This document shows positions 34,762 through 43,747 of a stretch of 64,000 nt of DNA, piece after piece. The stretch comes from an uncultured Alphaproteobacteria bacterium (GTDB lineage Bacteria > Pseudomonadota > Alphaproteobacteria > HIMB59 > GCA-002718135), in contig CACMQB010000004.1 in NCBI GenBank assembly GCA_902615745.1, forward strand, positions 98,815 to 162,814, written 5' to 3'. Made by a program: the position numbers and the translations under genes. Position 1 is the stretch's first letter, and each line of letters begins with the position of its first letter. The notes beneath the pieces were generated by a model. It was given only the letters and a program-made list of their open reading frames with translations. It made no database searches and was not told the origin of the DNA.

Positions 34762-36297
34762 TTATTCCATTTTTCTGCTAAAAGGTCCAGAATTTGTATT
34801 AACACCTGAACTAGAAAGTTTAGTATTTGATAGTTGTCGCTCCTGATGAATCATGCGGTGACTTAATAATTTTGATACTAGTTCATGTTTTATTTCTTGA
34901 AATTCTCTTAAGTCTGATAGATCATTTATTTCCTCAGGATCTTTTTCTAAATCAAATAATAAACATGGTAATGAAGGAAAATGAACATATTTCCATTTAT
35001 TATTTCTAATGACTGATAGATTACATTGTTCTGGTGCTAATTTTTTATCTCTAACAAATGAAGTACTTTCTCTAAAATCGTAATCAAATACAACATATTT
35101 TTTATTAGGTGATTTTTCGTATTTATGATTGATATTGTGCATCAGTGATTGACCATTCCAATCAATCGGGATTTCACCACCAAGCCATTCTAAAATTGTA
35201 GGAGCAACATCTACAGATTCTGTTAAATGGTTAATCTCTTTTGGATTGTTTTGAGGCACATAAATAAATAATGGAATTCTATAAGAGGAGTCCCACCAAC
35301 CTAATTTTCCCCATAAATTATTTTCATTTAACATCTCTCCATGATCACTAGTAAATATTATCATTGTATTCTCTTCTTGCCCTGATTCTTTCAAAGCATT
35401 CAAAATTTTACCAATATTAAAATCAACTTCAGCGCACATAGCAAAATAGACACTCATAATATTTTTGATGTCTTGATCTTTTAAAAGATTATAATTAATT
35501 TCAGAGAAATTTTCTTTTAATAAAAATTTTTTACATAACTCTTCAAGTAGCGGATGTTTTTTTGATAATTCTTTTAGTGAAATATCATTTTTAGATAAAT
35601 TAATATTATCAGGATTAAATTTACTAAACCATGGATCAGCAACATGAAAGGGTGGGTGTGGTTTTAAAAAAGACACATGCATAAAAAATGAATCTTTAAC
35701 CTTTTTTAAGTCGTTAACAACTTTGTCTGCTAAAAATGCGGTGTCTGAAAATTCAGTTGGAATATAATATGGTTCATAAATATATGCTTGATCATCTTTA
35801 GGTTTTCTTCCTTTGTACAAATCTTCTGCTTTATTAATTTCAAAACCATTTTGATTAAGATGGTTAGCCCAAGGCTCCGGTTTTCCTCCTGGTAAAACAC
35901 AACCATCATCAAATCCTTCCATTGGTGATTCATAGGTAAAATTTTTTTTATCTTTTGGATCTAAATATCTTGGATCCCAAGAGGTATCAGTGTATCCGTA
36001 AAGTCTTGGATTATAATTTAGTTTACGAACTTCTTTAGCTATATTTGTAAATCTTTTATCAAGAGGAGCACCATTATATACTGAACGATGTATAAATGGA
36101 TATAAACCAGTCAGCATAGTAGTTCTAGATGGACCACAAGGGACAATTCCAGCAAAATGTGATTTAAAAATTACACTTTGTGAAGCAAGTTTGTCTAAGT
36201 TTGGTGTTAGAGCATATGGATGATTTAGGAAGCTAAAGCAGTCAAAACGCCATTGATCAGCACATATAAAAAGAACAGATTTTTTAGATTTTTCCAT
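34762..36297 (-). CDS. Alkaline-phosphatase-superfamily sulfatase, phosphonate monoester hydrolase-like
   Basis: An approximately 511-residue hydrolase with the formylglycine motif CGPSRTTMLTG near residue 54. The first metal ligands are in LFICADQWRFD, and IFTSDHGEMLNENNLWGKLG supplies the second metal pair. The C-terminal part (APEQCNLSVIRNNKWKYVHF, LLFDLEKDPEEINDL) is close to phosphonate monoester hydrolases and related arylsulfatases, which cleave sulfate, phosphonate and phosphate esters promiscuously. No signal peptide is seen, so it is likely cytoplasmic. ATG at 36297 is chosen over an in-frame GTG at 36303. It leads a two-gene operon with MetE-core protein 2. Confidence 0.85.
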   Translation of the reverse strand: MEKSKKSVLFICADQWRFDCFSFLNHPYALTPNLDKLASQSVIFKSHFAGIVPCGPSRTTMLTGLYPFIHRSVYNGAPLDKRFTNIAKEVRKLNYNPRLYGYTDTSWDPRYLDPKDKKNFTYESPMEGFDDGCVLPGGKPEPWANHLNQNGFEINKAEDLYKGRKPKDDQAYIYEPYYIPTEFSDTAFLADKVVNDLKKVKDSFFMHVSFLKPHPPFHVADPWFSKFNPDNINLSKNDISLKELSKKHPLLEELCKKFLLKENFSEINYNLLKDQDIKNIMSVYFAMCAEVDFNIGKILNALKESGQEENTMIIFTSDHGEMLNENNLWGKLGWWDSSYRIPLFIYVPQNNPKEINHLTESVDVAPTILEWLGGEIPIDWNGQSLMHNINHKYEKSPNKKYVVFDYDFRESTSFVRDKKLAPEQCNLSVIRNNKWKYVHFPSLPCLLFDLEKDPEEINDLSDLREFQEIKHELVSKLLSHRMIHQERQLSNTKLSSSGVNTNSGPFSRKME

Positions 36298-36340
36298 ATT
36301 CACTAATAATTATTAAAGTAATTAATTAAGAAGAAATACA

Positions 36341-36360
36341 CAATTTTTTTAAAAAAATTG
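36341..36360. promoter_or_regulatory. 20-base perfect A/T palindrome
   Basis: CAATTTTTTTAAAAAAATTG is perfectly self-complementary and lies between the divergent sulfatase and family-5 binding-protein genes. As RNA it forms only a weak A-U hairpin with no loop, so a role as a bent or protein-bound DNA site is more plausible than termination. In such AT-rich DNA chance cannot be excluded. Confidence 0.3.
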
Positions 36361-36398
36361 TAATAAAAACGTCAAATATTTTTGCTAAAAAGTCAAAA

Positions 36399-36441
36399 TT
36401 GTTTACAAACAAAATCATACGATAAATTTATCTTATAGGAG
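36399..36441 (+). promoter_or_regulatory. Probable promoter/operator of the family-5 ABC importer
   Basis: TTGTTT (36399-36404) and AAACAA (36407-36412) form an inverted repeat around AC and contain a TTTACA that could be a -35 element; a TACGAT (36418-36423) follows. GATAAATTTATC (36421-36432) is a perfect 12-base palindrome, then AGGAG gives a strong ribosome site before the ATG at 36449. The set suggests a regulated, strongly translated start for the binding protein; no cognate regulator is visible nearby. Confidence 0.4.
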
Positions 36442-36448
36442 AAAATAT

Positions 36449-38503
36449 ATGTTAAAAAAACTATTCATAGCGTTAGTATTTTCTTCCGCAACTTTTGTCT
36501 GGAGTGGAAGCTCTTTTGCAGGTGGTCATTGCGTAGGTACAACAATGAACGATGCACAGACAGGCGGAAAATATCCTCAGCAATATGAGTTATCAGAATA
36601 TGAAAGTGCAGCCAGCTGTACTATGAAGTTTTCAGATAATCCTAATATTGCTAGCATTAACGCTACAATACAAGGTAACCCAGGAAGCCTACCTCCAGTC
36701 GAGGATAGATTACCTGATGAACCGCTAGTTGTAGTACCATATGAGTCTATTGGTAAATATGGAAATACAATAAACTTCTTATCGAACGCAACTGAAGCTG
36801 GAACTTCTGATATGTTATCTACAAGACACGTAAACTTATTACGTTTTGCTGATGACTTAACTACAATTGTTCCAAACGTTGCTAAAGATTATGAGTGGAA
36901 TGATGATTTTACTACTTTAACATTCATGTTACGTAAAGGTCACAAGTGGTCAAATGGTGAACCTTTTGTAGCAAGAGATGTTGAGTTTTGGTACGAAGAC
37001 TTGATGATGAATCCAAAGATTCGTGAAAAACCATATCCATATCTTTTAGTTGGTGGTGAGCCAATGACTGTTGATGTAATTGATGATCAAACAGTAAGAT
37101 TTAACTTACCATCTCCGTTCCCTGGTTTAACTGCAACTATTGCATGGTCATATAACCAGTTCTTCATGCCTTCACATTTCCTAGAACAATTCCATCCGGA
37201 AATTGATTCAAATGCTGATGCAAATGCTCAGGCATTAGGATTTGCAGATGGTTATGATGCTTTAGCAGCATATTATGGTAACTCAGGTTGGACTGATACT
37301 CCAACTCCTTTACTAGCTAAACCAGATCTAGTTGCTGGATTACCATATGCAGCTTATCCTTCTTTAGAAGCTTACATGACTATTGAAGACACTACTGAAG
37401 GTAGGGTCTATGCAGCTAACCCATACTTTTTCCAAGTTGATACAGCTGGGAATCAATTACCATACATTGATTATCAAAATGAAAGATACATCAATGAAAA
37501 TGAAATAAGATTGTTAAAACTTGTTAATGGTGAAGTTGATTATAAATCACAGTCTGTTCAATTAGAATCCGCTCCTCAATTACTTGATGGTGCTGAGTCT
37601 GGTGGATATCAAGTTCAAATCAATCCAGGTTGTGGTGCTGCATTATTTAGTTTTAATGTAACACATCCTGATCCTGAAAAACGTAAAGTCTATGGGGATA
37701 TTCGTTTCCGTCAAGCAATGTCAATTGCAATGAATAGAGACGAAATAAACGAAGTTGCATATTACGGTTTAGGTAAAGTTGAGCAGTTTGTAGGATTTTC
37801 TCCTGCACCTGACTTCGTTCCTGAAAGTATAAAAATGCATATGACTCAATACGATCCAGCTGGAGCAAATGCTCTTCTTGATGAAGTAGGATTAAAGGAC
37901 GTTGATGGTGATGGATTTAGAGAATTACCAAATGGTGATGCTCTAGCTATTAACATTGACTACGCTACTCAAGGTATTGGTGGTGTTGAAGTTGAACTTG
38001 TTGCAAGATACTTCAATGAAGTTGGAGTAAAAACTACTTTTAAAGAGGTAACTCCAGATGAATATCGTGGTTCGCAAGCTGCTAATCAACTTGACGTTCA
38101 TGTTTGGGATAAAGGTCAACCATTAGCAATTGTTGCTGGTAACCCAGAAACATTTAAACCTCCGTTTGGTAACTACTTTAACCATACACAAGGTTTAGAT
38201 TGGGCGGCATACATTGATAGTAATGGTGACGAAGGTACTAAACCTCCTCAGTGGGTATATGACTTAAGTGATGGAATTGATAAATTCCAATCTTACGCCC
38301 TTGGTACTGCTGAGTCTAATGAGTGGGGTGAAAAAATTGCAACAATGTTAACAGAGCAAAGTCTATTGATTGGTACGGTGAAAGCACCGTTCCCGACTTA
38401 TCATAGAAATGCGTTGAAAAACTTTACGCAGTTTAAAACTACTTCATATGAGTATTATAGAACATACCCATACCTAGCTACTCAATGGTGGTTAGACGAG
38501 TAA
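36449..38503 (+). CDS. Family 5 ABC transporter substrate-binding protein (Dpp/Opp/Agp-like)
   Basis: A 684-residue exported solute-binding protein with a signal peptide (KKLFIALVFSSATFVWSGSS, cleavage near SFA-GG). Family 5 anchors are LTFMLRKGHKWSNGEPFVARDVEFW and a later GDIRFRQAMSIAMNRDEI. Length is about 100 residues above the DppA norm. Family 5 proteins carry peptides, nickel or opines, but members with adjacent Gfo/Idh/MocA and epimerase genes often carry oligosaccharides (as AgpA of Sinorhizobium). A bona fide terminator follows directly, so it is probably made in excess over the permeases. Confidence 0.92.
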   Translation: MLKKLFIALVFSSATFVWSGSSFAGGHCVGTTMNDAQTGGKYPQQYELSEYESAASCTMKFSDNPNIASINATIQGNPGSLPPVEDRLPDEPLVVVPYESIGKYGNTINFLSNATEAGTSDMLSTRHVNLLRFADDLTTIVPNVAKDYEWNDDFTTLTFMLRKGHKWSNGEPFVARDVEFWYEDLMMNPKIREKPYPYLLVGGEPMTVDVIDDQTVRFNLPSPFPGLTATIAWSYNQFFMPSHFLEQFHPEIDSNADANAQALGFADGYDALAAYYGNSGWTDTPTPLLAKPDLVAGLPYAAYPSLEAYMTIEDTTEGRVYAANPYFFQVDTAGNQLPYIDYQNERYINENEIRLLKLVNGEVDYKSQSVQLESAPQLLDGAESGGYQVQINPGCGAALFSFNVTHPDPEKRKVYGDIRFRQAMSIAMNRDEINEVAYYGLGKVEQFVGFSPAPDFVPESIKMHMTQYDPAGANALLDEVGLKDVDGDGFRELPNGDALAINIDYATQGIGGVEVELVARYFNEVGVKTTFKEVTPDEYRGSQAANQLDVHVWDKGQPLAIVAGNPETFKPPFGNYFNHTQGLDWAAYIDSNGDEGTKPPQWVYDLSDGIDKFQSYALGTAESNEWGEKIATMLTEQSLLIGTVKAPFPTYHRNALKNFTQFKTTSYEYYRTYPYLATQWWLDE

Positions 38504-38524
38504 TTTAACTCAATAAATAATAAA

Positions 38525-38561
38525 AAAAGCGGCAATTATATATTGCCGCTTTTCTTTTTTT
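38525..38561 (+). terminator. Intra-operon rho-independent terminator
   Basis: AAAAGCGGCAAT (38525-38536) pairs with ATTGCCGCTTTT (38542-38553) around a 5-base loop and is followed by CTTTTTTT. It lies 21 bases after the substrate-binding protein stop and 29 bases before the permease start. It probably limits read-through so that binding protein exceeds membrane subunits. Confidence 0.9.
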
Positions 38562-38589
38562 AATTATTCTTGTCTCCTAATTATTTTAT

Positions 38590-39603
38590 ATGATTAATTT
38601 TATACAATTTACTCTCACAAGAGCAGGACTTGCAGTTATAACTTTGCTTCTTGTATGCTTTATTGTTTTTTCATTAATGGAATTAGTTCCTGGAACTTGT
38701 GCTGAAAGATATCTAGCATTTAAAAATACACAAGGATCACAAATAACTTATGAAGACATAGAAAAAGAAAAAATTCGTTTAGGTTTAGATAAACCTTTTT
38801 TGTATAGATATGGCAAATGGGTTTCCAATATAGTTTTTAATGGAGATTTTGGTGATAGTTGTATTTTAAGAATGAATATTAATGAATTATTAAGTGGAAG
38901 ATTTACTTTATCTCTAACAATATGTTTGGTTGCACTAATATTTTCATATTTAATTGCCATACCAGTTGGGATCATATCGGCCACGACAAAATATGCATCA
39001 TTAGATAATACACTTAAATTCATTAGTTATCTTGGAATAGCACTTCCCAATTTTTTAGTAGCACTCTGTATTATGCTTTTTATGACTGTTTACTATGGAG
39101 ATACGATGACAGGTTTGTTCTCTCAAGAATATGAAAATGAACCCTGGTCATCGGCAAAACTATTTGATTTTTTAAGTAGAGCTTGGCTTCCAATATTTGT
39201 TTTAGGTTGGAATGCTACTGCCTTTGCTCTTCAAACAGTTAGAGCACTGATGCTAGATGAAAATGATAAACTATATGTAATGGCTGCAAGAGCTAGAGGA
39301 ATATCAGGAATGAGTTTGTTGTGGAGATACCCCGCAAAACATTCATTAGGTCCAGTAATCAATTCTATAGGTTTTGACCTTAATCGTATATTTAGCGCAT
39401 TGCCGATTGTAGCCTTAATTTTAATTCTTACAGAAGCTGGGGCATTGTTAATTGAAGCTCTAGCAAGATCAAATGATCAGCAATTAGCAGGTGCAATTAT
39501 TTTTCTTCTAACGGCAACAATTGTTTTTGTGAATTTTATAACGGATATTATTTTAGCAATAATTGATCCAAGAATAAGAAAAGGAGTTATGGGTGGAGGT
39601 TAG
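38590..39603 (+). CDS. ABC transporter permease (DppB-type)
   Basis: A 337-residue permease with an N-terminal membrane helix, a periplasmic segment containing RLGLDKPFLYRYGKW, and five more hydrophobic segments. The cytoplasmic coupling loop is ALMLDENDKLYVMAARARGI, the DppB-type EAA region. It overlaps the GTG start of the next permease by 11 bases. It should pair with that DppC-type subunit and the two ATPases that follow. Confidence 0.92.
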   Translation: MINFIQFTLTRAGLAVITLLLVCFIVFSLMELVPGTCAERYLAFKNTQGSQITYEDIEKEKIRLGLDKPFLYRYGKWVSNIVFNGDFGDSCILRMNINELLSGRFTLSLTICLVALIFSYLIAIPVGIISATTKYASLDNTLKFISYLGIALPNFLVALCIMLFMTVYYGDTMTGLFSQEYENEPWSSAKLFDFLSRAWLPIFVLGWNATAFALQTVRALMLDENDKLYVMAARARGISGMSLLWRYPAKHSLGPVINSIGFDLNRIFSALPIVALILILTEAGALLIEALARSNDQQLAGAIIFLLTATIVFVNFITDIILAIIDPRIRKGVMGGG

Positions 39604-40753
39604 TAATCAAAAAAAAGAAGCTTATTATACTGCAACGCAGATGCAATTAGTAAGAACACGTTTTTTTGGAAATAGATCTGCTATGATTGCTGGTTCTATT
39701 TTATTATTTATGATTATTTGTAGTCTATTTGCAGATTTTCTATCTCCTTATGATCCAACAATTAAAGGAAGAGATAAAGATTATGAAAATGGAGCACCTC
39801 AAATTCCAATGTTTTGGGATGATAACGGATTTTCTGCTAGGCCGTTTTTACACACATTAGAAAAATATAGAGGAGCAGATACAAATTTCAGATGGGTTTA
39901 TAAAGTTGATACTGAAAAAAGAAGATACGTTTATTTTTTTGTTGAAGGATGGGAATATAAAGTTTTTGATTTTAATGTAAATCTTCCAGGAAAAATTTTA
40001 GATTTTAAAATTCCAGGTTTTACATTTAATACTCATTTATTTGGTGTAGAAGAAGGTGGTATCCATATATTTGGAACAGATAAGGCAGGAAAAGATTTAT
40101 TCAGTAGAACCTTAAGTGCAATTTACATTTCACTGGCTGTGGGAACACTTGGTGTATTTATATCTTTTGTTCTATCCCTAATAATAGGTGGGATCTCAGG
40201 TTACTATGGTGGTTGGATTGATAGCGTATTACAAATGTTTACTGATGCAATTCGAACGGTTCCACCAATACCTCTGTTTATGTGTCTTGCTGCTTTTGCG
40301 CCATTAGAATGGAGTTCTGAATTACGGTTCTTTTTTATTTCCTGTTTGCTTGGATTAATTTCATGGCCAACTCTTGCAAGAAGAGTAAGAACACATTTAC
40401 TTAGTGAAAGAAGCCAAGAATATATTCTTGCTGCAAAACTTTGTGGAGCATCATCTACTCACATTATTGTAAGACACTTATTACCAAGTTTTACGAGTTA
40501 TATTATTGTCGATCTAGTCATTAGTTTTCCATACATGTTGTTATCTGAAACTGCTTTAAGTTTTATAGGACTTGGTTTGAGAGAACCAGTAAATTCTCTT
40601 GGTGTACTTTTGCAAAATGCAACTAAGGCTGACGTACTTCTTAACTATCAATGGTATTTTATCCCTGTGTTTTTCTTAGTCGTATTAATTTTAACATTTG
40701 TCTATGTAGGGGATGGATTACGTGATGCAGCAGATCCTCATAAGGTAAAGTAA
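39593..40753 (+). CDS. ABC transporter permease (DppC-type) with extended periplasmic loop
   Basis: This 386-residue permease starts at a GTG overlapping the upstream permease by 11 bases. An OppC-like N-terminal segment (TRFFGNRSAMIAGSILLFM) is followed by SPYDPT and then an unusually long periplasmic insertion of about 90 residues rich in aromatic residues, ending at IFGTDKAGKDLFSR, where the normal DppC sequence resumes. The coupling loop is QEYILAAKLCGASSTHIIVRH. The long insertion may contact the oversized binding protein, which is inference. Confidence 0.92.
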   Translation: MEVSNQKKEAYYTATQMQLVRTRFFGNRSAMIAGSILLFMIICSLFADFLSPYDPTIKGRDKDYENGAPQIPMFWDDNGFSARPFLHTLEKYRGADTNFRWVYKVDTEKRRYVYFFVEGWEYKVFDFNVNLPGKILDFKIPGFTFNTHLFGVEEGGIHIFGTDKAGKDLFSRTLSAIYISLAVGTLGVFISFVLSLIIGGISGYYGGWIDSVLQMFTDAIRTVPPIPLFMCLAAFAPLEWSSELRFFFISCLLGLISWPTLARRVRTHLLSERSQEYILAAKLCGASSTHIIVRHLLPSFTSYIIVDLVISFPYMLLSETALSFIGLGLREPVNSLGVLLQNATKADVLLNYQWYFIPVFFLVVLILTFVYVGDGLRDAADPHKVK

Positions 40754-40754
40754 T

Positions 40755-41744
40755 ATGAGCCATTTATTAGAAGTAAAAAATTTGGATGTAAAATTTGATA
40801 CTGATGAAGGCAGAATTACTGCAGTTGAAAATATCTCTCTTTCTGTGGATCAAGGTGAAGTACTTGGTATAGTTGGTGAATCCGGATCAGGTAAATCTGT
40901 GACTGCTAAATCAATTATGAAACTAAATCCAGGTAATACTTCTTATAATGAAGACGCAGAAATAATTTTAGACAACGAAAATGTTCTTCAATTTACCTCT
41001 AAGCAAGACTTAAAAAAAATAAGAGGTGGTAAAGTATCAATGATTTTTCAAGAGCCTATGGCAAGTTTTGCTCCAGCAATTAAAATTGGCGCACAAATGG
41101 TTGAGCAATTACTAATTCATAAAAATATTAATAAAGAGGAAGCAAAATCAATATCCATAAACATGCTAAAAAGAGTAGGCATAGCAGATGCAGAAAAACG
41201 GTTTAATCAATATGCATTTGAATTATCTGGGGGAATGCGTCAAAGAGCAATGATAGCTATGGCACTATCAACAATGCCTAAACTTTTATTAGCAGATGAG
41301 CCAACAACTGCTTTAGATGTTACAATTCAAGCTCAAGTAATTAACCTAATTAAAGATATTATTAAAGAATATCAAATGGGAGTAATATTTATTACTCACG
41401 ATCTAGGTGTTATTGCACAGGTAGCTGATCATGTAGCGGTTATGTATTTGGGAAGTGTAGTTGAGAAAGGTCCAGTAAATGAGATCCTTAAAAACCCAAA
41501 ACATCCTTATACAAAAGGGCTATTACAAGCTTTACCTGACATAAATAACTTAGACGCACCTTTATCTCCAATACCTGGAAATATTCCAAGTCCATTAGAT
41601 AGACCAACAGGGTGTGTATTTAGAACTAGATGCCCCCATCATAATCCAGAAGGAAAAGATGGTAAAATAGAAATGAAATTAATTGAAGTTGAAACAGGTC
41701 ACTGGGTTGATCAATGTGGAATTAAGTGTGGTCAAAATGGGTGA
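40755..41744 (+). CDS. ABC transporter ATP-binding protein (DppD-type)
   Basis: A 329-residue ATPase with Walker A GESGSGKSVTAKS, signature LSGGMRQRAMIAMAL, Walker B LLLADEPTTALDV and the switch histidine in ITHDLGV. The C-terminal oligopeptide-transporter extension (PDINNLDAPLSPIPGNIPSP, GCVFRTRCP) is present. The 3' end overlaps the second ATPase gene by 8 bases. It completes a heteromeric Dpp-type importer. Confidence 0.94.
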   Translation: MSHLLEVKNLDVKFDTDEGRITAVENISLSVDQGEVLGIVGESGSGKSVTAKSIMKLNPGNTSYNEDAEIILDNENVLQFTSKQDLKKIRGGKVSMIFQEPMASFAPAIKIGAQMVEQLLIHKNINKEEAKSISINMLKRVGIADAEKRFNQYAFELSGGMRQRAMIAMALSTMPKLLLADEPTTALDVTIQAQVINLIKDIIKEYQMGVIFITHDLGVIAQVADHVAVMYLGSVVEKGPVNEILKNPKHPYTKGLLQALPDINNLDAPLSPIPGNIPSPLDRPTGCVFRTRCPHHNPEGKDGKIEMKLIEVETGHWVDQCGIKCGQNG

Positions 41745-42723
41745 TAACTTAATTTCAGTAAATAATGTTTCAGTAAATTTTGATTATCAAGAAAATTTTA
41801 TTTCAAAAAAACAAAAAATACATGCTGTAAACAATATCAATATCAAAATTAAAAAAGGATCTTTTTTTGGTTTAGTAGGTGAATCTGGTTCAGGAAAAAC
41901 TACTCTTGGTAGAGCAATACTTGGAGCTAATAAAATTAGTTCTGGAAATGTTATTTTTCATGACGATGAAAGAGATTATGATTTAACAGATATGAACAAA
42001 CAAGATTTAAAAGAATATAGAAAAAAAGCTCAATTAATTTTTCAAGATCCTTATGCTGCTTTAAGTCCAAGAATGACAGTGAGGGATATTATTGCAGAGC
42101 CTTTAGAAGTGATGAAAATAACAAACTCAAGACAAGAAACTGATGAAAGAGTAAGAGACATTGCTTCAAAATGTAGATTAAATATTGAGCATTTAAGAAG
42201 ATTTCCTCATGCATTTTCTGGAGGACAAAGACAAAGAATATCAATTGCAAGAGCCTTAGTAAGTAATCCAAAATTTATAGTAGCAGACGAAAGTGTTGCT
42301 GCTTTAGATGTATCAATACAAGCAGATATATTAAATCTTTTAAAACAACTTCAAACCGAGCTTAACCTAACTTATTTATTCATAAGTCATGATTTAAGTG
42401 TAGTAGCTCATGTATGTGATGTTGTTGCAGTTATGTATTTGGGGCACATAGTTGAAATGGGACCCTCAAGAGAATTATTTAAGAACCCAAAACATTCTTA
42501 CACAAAGGCACTATTATCTTCTATTCCATCAATTGATCCAGAGAAAAGATCTGAAGCTATAGAACTAAAAGGAGAAATTCCTAGTGCATTAAATCCACCT
42601 CCAGGTTGTGTGTTTAGAACCAGATGTCCTAATCCTGGAGTAGATTGCAAAGGTGGAGAAATAAAAATGGGCCTTATTGAAGTTGAACCAGGTCACTGGG
42701 TCGATCAGTGTTGTGCTCTATAA
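41737..42723 (+). CDS. ABC transporter ATP-binding protein (DppF-type)
   Basis: The start is taken at ATG 41737, giving about 328 residues beginning MGDNLISVNNVSV; an upstream in-frame ATG at 41683 would lie deep in the previous gene. Walker A is GESGSGKTTLGRA, the signature FSGGQRQRISIARAL, Walker B FIVADESVAALDVS, and the switch ISHDLSV. The C-terminal GCVFRTRCPNPG extension matches DppF/OppF. Together with 36449-41744 it forms a complete importer. Confidence 0.94.
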   Translation: MGDNLISVNNVSVNFDYQENFISKKQKIHAVNNINIKIKKGSFFGLVGESGSGKTTLGRAILGANKISSGNVIFHDDERDYDLTDMNKQDLKEYRKKAQLIFQDPYAALSPRMTVRDIIAEPLEVMKITNSRQETDERVRDIASKCRLNIEHLRRFPHAFSGGQRQRISIARALVSNPKFIVADESVAALDVSIQADILNLLKQLQTELNLTYLFISHDLSVVAHVCDVVAVMYLGHIVEMGPSRELFKNPKHSYTKALLSSIPSIDPEKRSEAIELKGEIPSALNPPPGCVFRTRCPNPGVDCKGGEIKMGLIEVEPGHWVDQCCAL

Positions 42724-42741
42724 GTAGTTTTTATAACTGTA

Positions 42742-43731
42742 ATGAAAAATATAGCATTTATTGGAACCTCTCATATTCATACACCAAATTTTATTTCTAA
42801 GGTAATTTCAAACATTAAAATTAATTGTATTGGTGTTTGGGACAAAGACAAGAATAGGTCAAAAATTTACTCTGATAAATTGCAATGTAAGAATTATGAT
42901 AACTATGTTGATTTATTGAAAAAACCTAATTTAGATGGTGTTATAGTATGTTCAGAAACTAATTTGCACTATGAATTAGTTAAAAAAATTACCGAGAATA
43001 AAAAACACTGTTTTATAGAAAAACCTTTGGGGATAGGAAAAAAAGACTCTTTTGAAATGGCAAATCTTATTGAGTCTTCAAAAATTATTTTTCAAACTGG
43101 ATATTTCATGAGAAGCAATCCTGTTTACATAAAGCTTAAACAATTAATTACTGATAATTATTTTGGCGAAATTTCAAGAATTCGACTCATTAATTGTCAC
43201 GATGGTATTATGAGGGATATTTTCAAAAACTATCAATGGATGACAGATCCTACAGTTGCAGGCGTTGGAGCTTTTGGTGATTTAGGAACACATGTTTTAG
43301 ATCTTCTTTTATGGTTTTTTTCTGATGTTGAGTCAGTGAGCGCAACCTTTACAAAAGTATATAATCAATATCCAGATTGTGAAGAAAGTGGAGAAGCTTT
43401 AATAAAATTTAAAAGCGGGTTGATAGCTAGTATTGCTGCGGGATGGATAGATATAGCGCAGCCTTATACTATTTTTGTAAGTGGAACAAAAGCTCACGCA
43501 AGAACAACGAATGAGCAATTAATTATAAACGAAAATAAGGAAGGTAAAAAAATAGAAAGAATAGAAGAAAATTTACCAGAAACATTGCCTCATGCATTTG
43601 ATTTGTTTCTCAATTCATTAATTGATAACAATACTAAAAATCTAGTTACTCCTACAGAAGCAGCATTGAGAAGTAGTATAATGGAATCAATTTACCAATC
43701 AGAAAAAGAAAAAAAATGGATAAATATCTAA
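42742..43731 (+). CDS. Gfo/Idh/MocA-family oxidoreductase 1
   Basis: A 329-residue NAD(P)-dependent dehydrogenase. The nucleotide loop is IAFIGTSHIHTPN instead of GxGxxG, followed by EKPLG after about 90 residues and a GDLGTHVLDLLLWFF substrate-domain helix with the usual histidine. The unusual HIH loop resembles the HRH loop of 58891-59910. It follows the importer by 18 bases, so it probably oxidises the imported sugar or glycoside. Some relatives are NAD-dependent glycosidases, which is worth testing here. Confidence 0.88.
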   Translation: MKNIAFIGTSHIHTPNFISKVISNIKINCIGVWDKDKNRSKIYSDKLQCKNYDNYVDLLKKPNLDGVIVCSETNLHYELVKKITENKKHCFIEKPLGIGKKDSFEMANLIESSKIIFQTGYFMRSNPVYIKLKQLITDNYFGEISRIRLINCHDGIMRDIFKNYQWMTDPTVAGVGAFGDLGTHVLDLLLWFFSDVESVSATFTKVYNQYPDCEESGEALIKFKSGLIASIAAGWIDIAQPYTIFVSGTKAHARTTNEQLIINENKEGKKIERIEENLPETLPHAFDLFLNSLIDNNTKNLVTPTEAALRSSIMESIYQSEKEKKWINI

Positions 43732-43747
43732 ATTAAAAAATATTAAT

